A stretch of 12,070 nucleotides of DNA from CALVGQ01 sp031551965 (GCA_031551965.1 JAVBMW010000036.1:1-12070); one strand, 5' to 3'; counted from the first letter of the stretch, positions 1 through 7,289 are shown. The notes: generated from the letters alone by a model not told the origin. Program-made: numbers and translations.

Positions 1-1437
1 TTCTTAGTTCTTCTTAGTGAAATAAAGAATCTTGTAAAATTGATTTGTGCTTAATCTCTCCAACCTATGACAGTATATGCAGAAGAAATAAAGAATCTTG
101 TAAAATTGATTTGTGCTTAATCACTTTACAAAAGTGATAGATTACTTCTTCAAATAAAGAATCTTGTAAAATTGATTTGTGCTTAATCTAATCAAAGGTT
201 TTCTTTGATATAAAGACCAATAAAGAATCTTGTAAAATTGATTTGTGCTTAATCAAATTTTTCTATAAATAATGGGACTATTACAATAAAGAATCTTGTA
301 AAATTGATTTGTGCTTAATCTTTTTTCGGCTTGATAAGCATGATAATATTAATAAAGAATCTTGTAAAATTGATTTGTGCTTAATCAATCAAAAAGGAAA
401 ATGAACCAACTAGAAAAATAAAGAATCTTGTAAAATTGATTTGTGCTTAATCGTGTTTCCATTTTATAATAATGATGATTTCAATAAAGAATCTTGTAAA
501 ATTGATTTGTGCTTAATCCAGATTGTTCCTCTTCGCTTCTTTTTTGGCAATAAAGAATCTTGTAAAATTGATTTGTGCTTAATCTTCAGAAATAATCATT
601 AAAGGTAGATTTCTAATAAAGAATCTTGTAAAATTGATTTGTGCTTAATCGTCAATTAATTATTTGTTTTATTTCTATACAATAAAGAATCTTGTAAAAT
701 TGATTTGTGCTTAATCCAATAATCGAAAAAATATCACCATTTAATGAATAAAGAATCTTGTAAAATTGATTTGTGCTTAATCCTCTTTCTGCCATTCTAG
801 GCTAATTAAATGAATAAAGAATCTTGTAAAATTGATTTGTGCTTAATCAAAAGAATACCGCACTGAAGAAAATATAGAAATAAAGAATCTTGTAAAATTG
901 ATTTGTGCTTAATCCTCTTTCTGCCATTCTAGGCTAATTAAATGAATAAAGAATCTTGTAAAATTGATTTGTGCTTAATCTCTAGGGTTCGTAAACATTT
1001 ATATCTGCCTAATAAAGAATCTTGTAAAATTGATTTGTGCTTAATCATTTAATTACTCAAGCAGGGCTTATTTTTAAATAAAGAATCTTGTAAAATTGAT
1101 TTGTGCTTAATCTTTACGTATTTGATTACAACATGCCGAAATAATAAAGAATCTTGTAAAATTGATTTGTGCTTAATCAACTCACTTTGATTATGAGTAT
1201 TTGTGGGAAATAAAGAATCTTGTAAAATTGATTTGTGCTTAATCTCACCTCCTTCCTTAAATTCTTCAACTGATAATAAATAATCTTGTAAAATTGATTT
1301 GTGCTTAATCTGCTGCAGTAATTCAAAAGAATGATTTACTAATAAAGAATCTTGTAAAATTGATTTGTGCTTAATCTTTAATATGACTGTTCCATCATCC
1401 TTCTTGAATAAAGAATCTTATTGATTTATTTTAAATT
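1..1437. CRISPR. CRISPR array, 21 intact 36-bp repeats plus a degenerate terminal repeat; continues off the left edge
   Basis: Intact repeats start at 21 and then every 66 bases up to 1341. Each is 36 bp, beginning AATAAAGAATC and ending TGCTTAATC, and every complete spacer is exactly 30 bp. The window opens inside a spacer (1-20). The repeat at 1275 has one change (G to T at base 7). The unit at 1407-1437 is degenerate: it keeps the first 13 bases, lacks GTAAA and diverges over its last 10 bases, so it marks the end of the array. The spacers at 783-812 and 915-944 are identical. A 36/30 geometry with little self-folding of the repeat is usual for type II (Cas9) systems, but no cas gene or tracrRNA is visible, so the type is inferred. 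The degenerate right end suggests a leader to the left. On the minus strand the repeat begins GATTAAGCAC, loosely like type II repeats, and type II-C arrays can have the degenerate repeat at the transcribed 5' end, so the direction is unsettled. Confidence 0.97.
1407..1437. repeat. Degenerate terminal CRISPR repeat
   Basis: Aligned to the consensus repeat, the first 13 bases (AATAAAGAATCTT) are intact, five bases (GTAAA) are deleted, ATTGATTT is kept, and the last 10 positions match about half the time. No repeat follows it. Terminal degeneracy of this type usually marks the oldest, leader-distal end of an array; in type II-C arrays it can instead lie at the promoter end. Confidence 0.85.
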
Positions 1438-1478
1438 GTTATCAAGCATGGAATCAGGATGTTTACATTGAATTGAGG

Positions 1479-1904
1479 ATGGACACAAATAATAACTATT
1501 ATATTTATCATTCCACCATGGGCAGTAAAGATATATTTCAATGCATGATAGATCAATTAAGAAAAGACGAAAACTATATCAATCTGCTCGATGTTGATTA
1601 TTCAACAAACATAATTAATCATAGAAATTTTGTTCGAAAACAGCGTTTTGATAAAGAAGACTATGAACGACTCTTTAATCTTTTCAAAAACAATAGACAT
1701 GTTATGCAAGCGCAAATTAATTTAGGACTAGATACAAATTACACAAAAATATTAAATTATATACACCATGACTGCAATTATGAATATCATGGTAGCATTC
1801 CTAAAAGTATGAATTTTCTATATGAAGTATCAGAAATATTAGGAAAATATTTATGTCTCCAAGATCAAAAAACACTTTTATCGGTTTTGTGTAATCAAAA
1901 TTAA
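1479..1904 (+). CDS. Hypothetical protein next to the CRISPR array
   Basis: This is a 141-residue protein of unknown function. A TTG two codons earlier (1473) could also start it, but ATG 1479 is the more natural choice. The only upstream purine run (GAGG at 1475-1478) touches the ATG, so there is no well-spaced ribosome binding site for that start; a later in-frame ATG (1518) is also possible. The protein is soluble-looking, rich in Asn, Tyr, Asp and His, with no signal peptide, membrane segment or recognised motif. The N-terminal half is charged (several KDE and RKD clusters) and the C-terminal half reads as helical. It begins about 40 bases after the last degenerate repeat and ends 68 bases before the first MerR gene. 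It could be a stand-alone CRISPR-adjacent gene, an accessory gene acquired at the array end, or a remnant of a larger gene. I do not recognise the family. Confidence 0.6.
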   Translation: MDTNNNYYIYHSTMGSKDIFQCMIDQLRKDENYINLLDVDYSTNIINHRNFVRKQRFDKEDYERLFNLFKNNRHVMQAQINLGLDTNYTKILNYIHHDCNYEYHGSIPKSMNFLYEVSEILGKYLCLQDQKTLLSVLCNQN

Positions 1905-1942
1905 TAAACTGTAAAAATAACTATTTAAATAATTTTTTCACA

Positions 1943-1967
1943 TGCTACAATGGTAATGCTGAGGGTG
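1943..1967 (+). promoter_or_regulatory. Extended -10 promoter and ribosome binding site of the first merR gene
   Basis: TGCTACAAT at 1943-1951 is an extended -10 element (TGn before a near-consensus hexamer). The -35 position about 17 bases upstream (ATTTAA) is poor, which is common when the -10 is extended. GAGGGTG at 1961-1967 is a good Shine-Dalgarno sequence for ATG 1973. Confidence 0.6.
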
Positions 1968-1972
1968 AAGAT

Positions 1973-2770
1973 ATGTTTAAAGTTAAAGAGATTGCTAGGT
2001 TGATTGGGGTAGATCGTTCTTTTTTGCATTATTATGATGAAATTGGAATTATTGTACCAAGTAAAAATGATAAGAATTATAGATTATACAATGAAAATGA
2101 TTTGATTGCGTTAGCCTCTTCTAAGTATTATCGTGCAATGGAAATGCCGCTGCATTCTTTAAGTGAGATCATTCAGGAAAGTGATGTTGATTTAAAGATT
2201 GAAGTTATGGAAAAACGTAAGGAAGCAATGAAAAAAGAAATAGAGAAAATGAATGATATGCTTGTAGTAACTGATTATGCGATTTCAACCTATAAAATGG
2301 CATATCAAGATGAATTAAGTTATGGTGAGTGTACTGAAGCTGAATTTATACCAACTATTATTGGTGGTAAATATGATGAGAGTTTACTAGAATCCAGTGA
2401 AATGAAAGAATTACTTAATTTTTTTCCATTTGTGAGTTATTCATATTATTTTCCAATAGATTCTCTAATTGAAAATAATAAATTTGAATATTACATAGGT
2501 TTGAGTACGATATCCCATTTTAGAAAGAAATATGATTTAAAGCTACCAGAACATACAATTAAGACAACAAGTGAACATTGCATTTTCATGTCATTAACTA
2601 AAAATATGAATGAAGGTTCTTTTACTTATGAAGATTTTGAATTGGCTAGAAATTATGCAAAAGAGAATAATTTACATATGACTGGTGAAGCAATTGGGTA
2701 CTGTGTGTTCTCAAATTATAGTAAAAATTCAGGAGATATAAAATTTGTTGTGCAAATTTTCACAAAATGA
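1973..2770 (+). CDS. MerR-family transcriptional activator with C-terminal effector-binding-like domain
   Basis: A 265-residue MerR regulator. Residues 1-70 form the winged helix-turn-helix (VKEIARLIGVDRSFLHYYDE, then YRLYNENDL), residues about 72-105 are the charged antiparallel coiled coil used for dimerisation, and residues about 110-265 are a large C-terminal domain of the size seen in BmrR/GyrI-type effector binders. No metal-binding cysteine pattern is seen, so a small organic ligand is more likely than a metal. The gene ends in TGA directly before the -35 element of the downstream flavoprotein promoter, which contains a 21-bp dyad with classic MerR geometry. The most economical reading is that this protein activates the flavoprotein gene when it binds a ligand, perhaps the reductase substrate. 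Family assignment is firm; ligand and target are inferred. Confidence 0.92.
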   Translation: MFKVKEIARLIGVDRSFLHYYDEIGIIVPSKNDKNYRLYNENDLIALASSKYYRAMEMPLHSLSEIIQESDVDLKIEVMEKRKEAMKKEIEKMNDMLVVTDYAISTYKMAYQDELSYGECTEAEFIPTIIGGKYDESLLESSEMKELLNFFPFVSYSYYFPIDSLIENNKFEYYIGLSTISHFRKKYDLKLPEHTIKTTSEHCIFMSLTKNMNEGSFTYEDFELARNYAKENNLHMTGEAIGYCVFSNYSKNSGDIKFVVQIFTK

Positions 2771-2801
2771 TTGACTATCAAGTTCCTTGATAGTTTACAA
2801 T
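2771..2801 (+). promoter_or_regulatory. MerR-type promoter with 19-bp spacer and perfect dyad operator
   Basis: The -35 is TTGACT (2771-2776) and the -10 is TACAAT (2796-2801), separated by 19 bp instead of 17. A perfect inverted repeat, arms ACTATCAAG (2774-2782) and CTTGATAGT (2786-2794) around TTC, fills the spacer and starts at the A of the -35. Overlong spacing with a central dyad is the hallmark of promoters that MerR-family proteins activate by distorting DNA. The -35 starts at the base after the merR stop codon, and the promoter faces the flavoprotein gene. Confidence 0.87.
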
Positions 2802-2827
2802 GCCTCTTGTACATGGGAGGAATAGAA

Positions 2828-4579
2828 ATGAGAAAGTTATTTTGTACACTATTAGTAGGGTTACTTATGCTAAGTGGGTGTTCTAAAAAAGTAGAAACAC
2901 CTAAAGCATCATTAACTGCTGGAACCTACTCAGCAACTGCAACTGGATTTCACGGTGATGTGACAGTTGAAGTTGAAGTTGATGAAACAAGTATTAAATC
3001 AGTAAAGATCGTTGATCACATTGAAACACGCTATGTAGCTGATGACGCTATCAACAAATTACCACTTGATATCGTTGAAAATCAATCGGTGAATGTAGAT
3101 GTTTACACAGGCTGTACTGTATCAAGTAGAGCAGTATTAAATGCTGCAAGAAGTGCATTGAGTCAAGCAGGAGATATTTCAGCATTTGAAGTTAAACCTG
3201 TTGCGGCAGTAGTAAAAGAAGAAACTTTAGATACTGATGTAGTCGTTATTGGTGGAGGGGCTGCTGGGTTATCAGCTGCGATCACTGCTAAAGAAAACGG
3301 TGCAAATGTTATTTTAGTTGAAAAATTAGACCGACTAGGTGGAGCTACTGTTTTATCTGGTGGTATCTTCTATGCTACAGGAACTGAATATACAGAAGAT
3401 AATGATGTACAAGCATTAGCTGATTACTGGCAAATGCGTGCAGAAGGAAATGCAGACATGGATATGTTGCTGATTGCTGCTGGAAATTCTGCATCAACAC
3501 AAAAGAGTATGGAATCTTGGGGTGTTAAGTTCTCAAGTGTTGTAGGTCCAACAGGAATCAGCCCTGCAATGCGCGGACACTATGCATCAAATGATGATGC
3601 AGCTGGAGCTCCAACAGATGGTGTTGACTTCATTAAACCTATGGAAGCTTATGCTGAAAAAATTGGTGTAGTGATTTATCGTTCAACTCAAGCTACAGAA
3701 ATTCTAATGGCTGATAATGTAGCAGTTGGAATTAAAGCAAAAAGTGAAACAGCTAATTACACAATCAACGCTAAATCTGTTGTTGTGGCAACAGGTGGAT
3801 TTGATAAGAATTCAGAAATGATGAAAAATTATTCTCCAGATCTTGCAGGAACTTGGTCATTTAACTCACCAGGTAACTCAGGAGATGGTATCACAATGGC
3901 TACAGCTGTTGGTGCTGATACAAACTTCACAGGTGGAGTTATCGGATTTAAAGTAGTTGATGTTACAAAGAACTATATTGAAGGTTCTAACTTACTTGCA
4001 TGGCTTGGTTTATTAGGTGTTACAAATGATGGTAACCGTTTCGGTAATGAAGCAGCTGATTATCCAGTGTTCTGCACAAGCTTAGTTGAAGCTTATAAAG
4101 CAGGTGCAACTAAAGCTTATTTGATTACTGATAACACAGTTGAAATGTTTGCCGGACTTGCTGAAGAAGCAGTCGCAAAAGGATTAGGATTCAAAGCTGA
4201 AACAATTGAAGAATTAGCTTCATTATCAGGTATTGATGCAGCCAACTTAGCCGCAACAATCGAAACTTACAATGGATATGCTTTAGCTGGCGAAGCTGAT
4301 GAATATGGTAAAACTGGATTAATTCCACTAATGACTGGGCCTTATTATGCAGTTGAAGTAAAACCTGCAACTTTAGGTACGATCGGTGGATTGTTGATTA
4401 CTCCTAGTGCAGAAGTACTTGGAGAAAACGGATCAGTGATTTCTGGTTTATATGCTGCAGGAGAAGTGGCAAATAGCCAATTCTTCTACAAAGAATATCC
4501 AGCTAGCGGATCATCAATTTCAATCACAACAACATTTGGTATTATTGCAGGACAAAGTGCTGCAGCTAACGCTAAATAA
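2828..4579 (+). CDS. Exported lipoprotein flavoprotein: FMN-binding domain plus FAD-dependent reductase domain (divergent active site)
   Basis: A 583-residue lipoprotein. ATG 2828 is chosen because GGGAGGAA (2816-2823) lies just upstream and the next residues form a lipoprotein signal peptide with lipobox LSGC (Cys18). Residues about 30-120 are an FMN_bind domain with DVYTGCT (91-97), a variant of the S/T-G-A-T motif where ApbE attaches FMN to Thr. Residues about 136-583 are an FAD_binding_2 domain: GGGAAG at 142-147, Glu165 ending the Rossmann strand, ATGGF near 321, and GLYAAGE at 540-546. The catalytic landmarks of fumarate/urocanate reductases are not conserved: HTMGG is replaced by TLGTIGG (515-521) and NRLGGNA by a YPASGSSIS stretch (558-565). 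It is probably an extracellular reductase of an unidentified acceptor. It sits alone between a MerR-type promoter and a strong terminator, and is a distant paralogue of the product at 7343-9238. Confidence 0.9.
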   Translation: MRKLFCTLLVGLLMLSGCSKKVETPKASLTAGTYSATATGFHGDVTVEVEVDETSIKSVKIVDHIETRYVADDAINKLPLDIVENQSVNVDVYTGCTVSSRAVLNAARSALSQAGDISAFEVKPVAAVVKEETLDTDVVVIGGGAAGLSAAITAKENGANVILVEKLDRLGGATVLSGGIFYATGTEYTEDNDVQALADYWQMRAEGNADMDMLLIAAGNSASTQKSMESWGVKFSSVVGPTGISPAMRGHYASNDDAAGAPTDGVDFIKPMEAYAEKIGVVIYRSTQATEILMADNVAVGIKAKSETANYTINAKSVVVATGGFDKNSEMMKNYSPDLAGTWSFNSPGNSGDGITMATAVGADTNFTGGVIGFKVVDVTKNYIEGSNLLAWLGLLGVTNDGNRFGNEAADYPVFCTSLVEAYKAGATKAYLITDNTVEMFAGLAEEAVAKGLGFKAETIEELASLSGIDAANLAATIETYNGYALAGEADEYGKTGLIPLMTGPYYAVEVKPATLGTIGGLLITPSAEVLGENGSVISGLYAAGEVANSQFFYKEYPASGSSISITTTFGIIAGQSAAANAK

Positions 4580-4592
4580 TTAAGTTTATTCC

Positions 4593-4632
4593 AGACCTGA
4601 TGGTTACTCCCCGTTGCCATCAGGTCTTTTTT
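4593..4632 (+). terminator. Rho-independent terminator with conserved C-rich loop
   Basis: An 11-bp perfect stem, AGACCTGATGG (4593-4603) with CCATCAGGTCT (4617-4627), encloses the 13-nt loop TTACTCCCCGTTG and runs into six T (4627-4632). It ends the first flavoprotein transcript. The same loop recurs in the terminator at 9258-9297. Confidence 0.95.
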
Positions 4633-4653
4633 ATGTTAAAAGTATATCAAATG

Positions 4654-4682
4654 TTGTTTAAAGTTATATTAAGTGAGATAAT
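4654..4682 (+). promoter_or_regulatory. Probable promoter of the HTH regulator/MFS operon
   Basis: TTGTTT (4654-4659) and GATAAT (4677-4682) are separated by 17 bp, giving a likely start near 4689 and a short leader before ATG 4709. The -10 overlaps the first copy of a direct repeat that could be an operator. Called by eye only. Confidence 0.5.
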
Positions 4683-4698
4683 GGTGCAGTTAAGTGAG
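4669..4698 (+). repeat. 9-bp direct repeat, 21-bp period, across the promoter and ribosome binding site
   Basis: TTAAGTGAG occurs at 4669-4677 and again at 4690-4698, exactly 21 bp apart, which is two helical turns and puts both copies on one DNA face. The first touches the -10 hexamer and the second runs into the Shine-Dalgarno sequence of the HTH gene. This fits an operator for tandem binding of a regulator, possibly the HTH protein encoded just downstream. Confidence 0.5.
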
Positions 4699-4708
4699 GG
4701 TTAAATGT

Positions 4709-5125
4709 ATGGATGAAGTATACAATCTTGAACAAGCAATGCAACTATTTGGTGTTAGTGAAAGAACGATGATCAAACTTTTAAGAGAAGAAAGAATTCC
4801 TGCCAGAAAAATAGGGCGTGAGTGGCGTTTTAGTAAAACTGCATTATTGGATTGGCTTGGAAGTGGTGTTTCCAGTGATTATCTGAATCAAATGGAACAA
4901 ACTCGAGTTGCGACAGATATTAAAGGTAATGTATCTAATCTATTAGCTAAAGTAGATGATTCACTTGTGAAATTAAACAAAGGATCAAATTTGCGTGAAT
5001 TATTGCCAGAACTTGAGGAAGATATTTATTTACCTGAAGAGGCAACACTTCGAGTAAGCTATAAACGTCAAAGAGAACTTGAAAAGCTAACGTTCAAAAT
5101 CTTTTGGCTAGCTAATAAAGAGTAG
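4709..5125 (+). CDS. Excisionase-type helix-turn-helix regulator
   Basis: A 138-residue protein. ATG 4709 is preferred over an in-frame GTG at 4694, since GTGAGGG (4694-4700) is a well-placed ribosome binding site for it. Residues 1-50 are an excisionase/HTH_17-type DNA-binding domain: YNLEQAMQLFGVSERTMIKL, then a wing with the typical IPARKIGREWRFSK pattern and LLDWL. Residues 51-138 are charged and mostly helical (ELLPELEED, KRQRELEKL) and match nothing I recognise. The stop lies 8 bases before the MFS transporter gene, and the two share a promoter, so this is probably the transporter's regulator rather than a phage excisionase; no integrase or attachment site is nearby. The tandem TTAAGTGAG copies in its own promoter region suggest autoregulation. 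Confidence 0.85.
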   Translation: MDEVYNLEQAMQLFGVSERTMIKLLREERIPARKIGREWRFSKTALLDWLGSGVSSDYLNQMEQTRVATDIKGNVSNLLAKVDDSLVKLNKGSNLRELLPELEEDIYLPEEATLRVSYKRQRELEKLTFKIFWLANKE

Positions 5126-5133
5126 GTACAAAT

Positions 5134-6324
5134 ATGGAAAAGAAAAATTTTATCAAGTCCAATGTTTTCTATTTAGGACTAGTAAGTTTCTTTACTGACT
5201 TAGGTACAGAAATGGTTTATCCAATATTACCAATTTATTTAAGTTCAGTACTTGGTGCATCACCTGCAATTATTGGTGTAATTGAAGGTATCGCTGAAAG
5301 TTTAGCGAGTATTTTAAAATTATTTTCTGGAATCATATCCGATAAATACAACAACAAGAAACAATTAGCTTTTATTGGTTATTTTGCCTCATTCTTCAAC
5401 AAAGTCCTGATCATCTTTTCTACAACTTGGTTTGGAGTACTTGCTGCACGACTTGTGGACCGCTTTGGTAAAGGAATTCGTACTGCACCAAGAGATGCTT
5501 TAGTCGCTGAATCGGTAGAAAAAGATAACCTTGGTCAAGCTTATGGTCTTCATAAAGCACTCGATATGTTAGGGTCATCACTTGGAATATTATTATCTTT
5601 CTATTTATTGGGATTTGATGAAAATAACTTTAAACTCATTTTCATTGTATCGATGATACCTGCATTAATTGGTCCATTATTTGTATTAAAAATCAAAGAC
5701 GATAAAAAAGAAGTTAAGACAAAGAAACTTGATTTCAATTGGAAATCATTAGATTCAAGACTTAAATTATTTTTGGTTATTATTTTTATCTTTACTTTAG
5801 GCAATTCAAGTAACTCATTTATTTTGTTAAGAGCGTATAATGCAGGATTTTCTAAACGAAGTGCGATTTTATTATATTTTGTCTACAATTTAGTAGCTTC
5901 TTTACTATCATATCCAATGGGTAAACTATCGGATAAAATAGGACGTAAGACAATATTGTGCAGTGGTTATTTTGTGTATGCCTTAGTTTATTTAGGGTTT
6001 GGATTTTTAAATTCTGAAGCATCATTTTGGCTTCTATTTATTCTGTATGGCGTTTATACTGCTTTAACTGCAGGAAGTGAAAGAGCATTGATTGCGGAAA
6101 TTGCTCCATCTCAAATAAAAGGAAGTGCTCTAGGACTTCATTCTGCCATAGTTGGTGTTGGATTATTACCAGCATCATTGATCGCAGGTAGCTTGTGGAA
6201 TAGTGTAGGACAATCAGCTCCATTCATATTAGGTGGAAGTTTAGCTTTGTTTTCCAGTATTGCAGTTTACTTTGTTCTAAATAAAAATCACCAGAAAAAT
6301 AAAGAAGAGGCTACAATTGCCTAA
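5134..6324 (+). CDS. Major facilitator superfamily transporter
   Basis: A 396-residue membrane protein with about 11-12 hydrophobic segments, the usual MFS size. Residues 66-76 (GIISDKYNNKK) are the MFS motif A between helices 2 and 3, and a second copy, GKLSDKIGRK, opens the equivalent loop of the C-terminal half. The run around 109-123 (DRFGKGIRTAPRDAL) is characteristic of a widespread bacterial and archaeal MFS subgroup whose substrates are mostly unknown. The Shine-Dalgarno (AGTAGG, 5121-5126) is weak and overlaps the preceding stop, so translation is likely coupled to the upstream HTH gene. Pairing with a small HTH regulator suggests inducible efflux or metabolite export; no substrate can be assigned. 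The 3' end lies within a degenerate 60-bp-period duplication that continues into the intergenic region. Confidence 0.93.
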   Translation: MEKKNFIKSNVFYLGLVSFFTDLGTEMVYPILPIYLSSVLGASPAIIGVIEGIAESLASILKLFSGIISDKYNNKKQLAFIGYFASFFNKVLIIFSTTWFGVLAARLVDRFGKGIRTAPRDALVAESVEKDNLGQAYGLHKALDMLGSSLGILLSFYLLGFDENNFKLIFIVSMIPALIGPLFVLKIKDDKKEVKTKKLDFNWKSLDSRLKLFLVIIFIFTLGNSSNSFILLRAYNAGFSKRSAILLYFVYNLVASLLSYPMGKLSDKIGRKTILCSGYFVYALVYLGFGFLNSEASFWLLFILYGVYTALTAGSERALIAEIAPSQIKGSALGLHSAIVGVGLLPASLIAGSLWNSVGQSAPFILGGSLALFSSIAVYFVLNKNHQKNKEEATIA

Positions 6325-6403
6325 TGTTCATAATACTAGTGATTTACCATTAGAAGATTTGAATAAGGGGCTCCAATTGCCCAGTATTCGTTCATCTAAT
6401 GAT
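6305..6403. repeat. Degenerate direct duplication (60-bp period) at the end of the MFS gene
   Basis: Bases 6305-6343 and 6365-6403 align without gaps at about 28 of 39 positions. The shared core is GGCT(A/C)CAATTGCC followed by TTC(A/G)T and CTA(G/A)TGAT. The first copy includes the last codons of the transporter and the second is noncoding. In each copy a 4-bp stem flanks a 7-nt loop (AGGC/GCCT, then GGGC/GCCC), so the changes keep pairing. The rest of this 128-base convergent intergenic region shows no gene or clear T-tailed terminator. Confidence 0.45.
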
Positions 6404-6452
6404 CTGCTTGTAGTATAACTATAAAAGTTTAATTTATGAATAAAGCATTACT

Positions 6453-7238
6453 TTACTTATCTATCTGAGCTCTGATTCTAAAGTAAGAGGTTCGCTCATT
6501 ATTATCAAAACGGATCAAAAATCCAGTAGTTGATGAAATGAAGTGAGCTTTTCTTTTTTTAGCTTCATCAATAAGCGGTTGAATTTGAGAAGCTTCAATT
6601 TCTTTGAAATTATTCATTTTTATAATCATTGTTAAATATTTTCCTGGAGGACAAATTATTGTTTTCTCTAACGGTAACTTGTGTTCTTTAGCTAAAATCT
6701 CATAAGTTCCTATTCCTACTTTGATAGGTATTTTTTTGGGTAATTGTTTTAAATTTAAGTACTCTTTATCTATAAATACAGAGTATGTTCCATCTTGAAC
6801 ATGATCGACCCATTGTTGACTTACTTGATCATCATCTTCAAAATCATAGAAATCATATTTTGTTTCCTCTGAAATGATTTCTTTGACAACTCCAATTGCT
6901 TCTTTACTTTGCAGAAGATGATCTTTATGATAACGCATATTGACAATGCTTCGTTCTAACTCTAAGATTTTTTGTTCAGCATCATTAATGCTGTTTTGTA
7001 GATCATCTATAAGATTATCAATATTGTTATTGTAGTAGACTTTGTGAATATCTTCTAAAGAAAAATCAAAGGATCTTAGTCTTTTGATTTCCAAAAGGGC
7101 AAAAAAGTCTTCTTCAGAATACTCATAATAACCATTATCAGGATTAATTTGTGGTAATATTAAACCTTTATTACGATACATTCTGATCGTTTCAGAATTG
7201 ATTCTTGATCTTTTTGCGATTATTTTCACATTTTCCAT
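6453..7238 (-). CDS. Second MerR-family regulator with C-terminal effector-binding-like domain, divergent from the second flavoprotein
   Basis: A 261-residue MerR protein. The start at 7238 is chosen because GGAGAA lies 8 bases upstream on the minus strand and the protein then opens directly with the DNA-binding domain. Residues 1-70 are the winged helix-turn-helix (VKIIAKRSRINSETIRMYRNKG, then YYEYSEEDF), about 72-112 a coiled coil (DDLQNSINDAEQKILELERS), and about 125-261 a GyrI/BmrR-sized C-terminal domain. It has the same architecture and almost the same length as the MerR at 1973-2770, but the sequences differ clearly, so they are not a recent duplication. It is transcribed away from the reductase gene at 7343. 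Its promoter abuts the reductase promoter and the dyad operator falls just after its own start site, so it likely activates the reductase and represses itself. Ligand unknown. Confidence 0.92.
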   Translation of the reverse strand: MENVKIIAKRSRINSETIRMYRNKGLILPQINPDNGYYEYSEEDFFALLEIKRLRSFDFSLEDIHKVYYNNNIDNLIDDLQNSINDAEQKILELERSIVNMRYHKDHLLQSKEAIGVVKEIISEETKYDFYDFEDDDQVSQQWVDHVQDGTYSVFIDKEYLNLKQLPKKIPIKVGIGTYEILAKEHKLPLEKTIICPPGKYLTMIIKMNNFKEIEASQIQPLIDEAKKRKAHFISSTTGFLIRFDNNERTSYFRIRAQIDK

Positions 7239-7258
7239 AAAATTTCTCCAACTTTGTA

Positions 7259-7289
7259 TTGACTCTGTAGTTGATACAGGGTTTATACT
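7259..7289 (+). promoter_or_regulatory. MerR-type promoter with 19-bp spacer and dyad operator, second cassette
   Basis: TTGACT (7259-7264) and TATACT (7284-7289) are 19 bp apart. The spacer holds an inverted repeat with arms ACTCTGTA (7262-7269) and TACAGGGT (7275-7282), one mismatch, around GTTGA. The 21-bp dyad begins at the A of the -35, exactly the register of the operator at 2774-2794, although the arm sequences differ. Likely start near 7296, with a leader of about 47 nt to ATG 7343. Confidence 0.85.

Noticed and set aside
1245..1274. Spacer whose reverse complement contains GGAAGGAGGTGA, a near-perfect Shine-Dalgarno sequence
   Set aside because: It could show that the spacer targets a gene start, but the same bases can be read as ordinary coding sequence, and no protospacer match can be checked here.
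21..1376. Possible promoter in each CRISPR repeat, as in some type II-C arrays
   Set aside because: Neither strand gives a convincing extended -10 at the repeat's 3' end (minus TTTATT, plus TTAATC are poor).
1905..1945. Possible tracrRNA anti-repeat near CTGTAAAAAT downstream of the array
   Set aside because: Similarity to the repeat is limited to a short AT-rich stretch, with no extended complementarity or following terminator.
4593..4632. Minus strand of the terminator reads GGGGAGTA, recalling the conserved loop of the manganese-sensing yybP-ykoY riboswitch
   Set aside because: The rest of the aptamer is missing, no gene lies downstream on the minus strand, and the hairpin is fully explained as a plus-strand terminator.
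4709..5125. Phage or integrative element excisionase
   Set aside because: The HTH type matches, but there is no integrase, attachment repeat or tRNA gene nearby, and the gene is in an operon with a transporter.
5134..6324. Specific drug-resistance efflux pump
   Set aside because: The MFS motifs are clear, but nothing in the sequence identifies a substrate, so a resistance label would be a guess.
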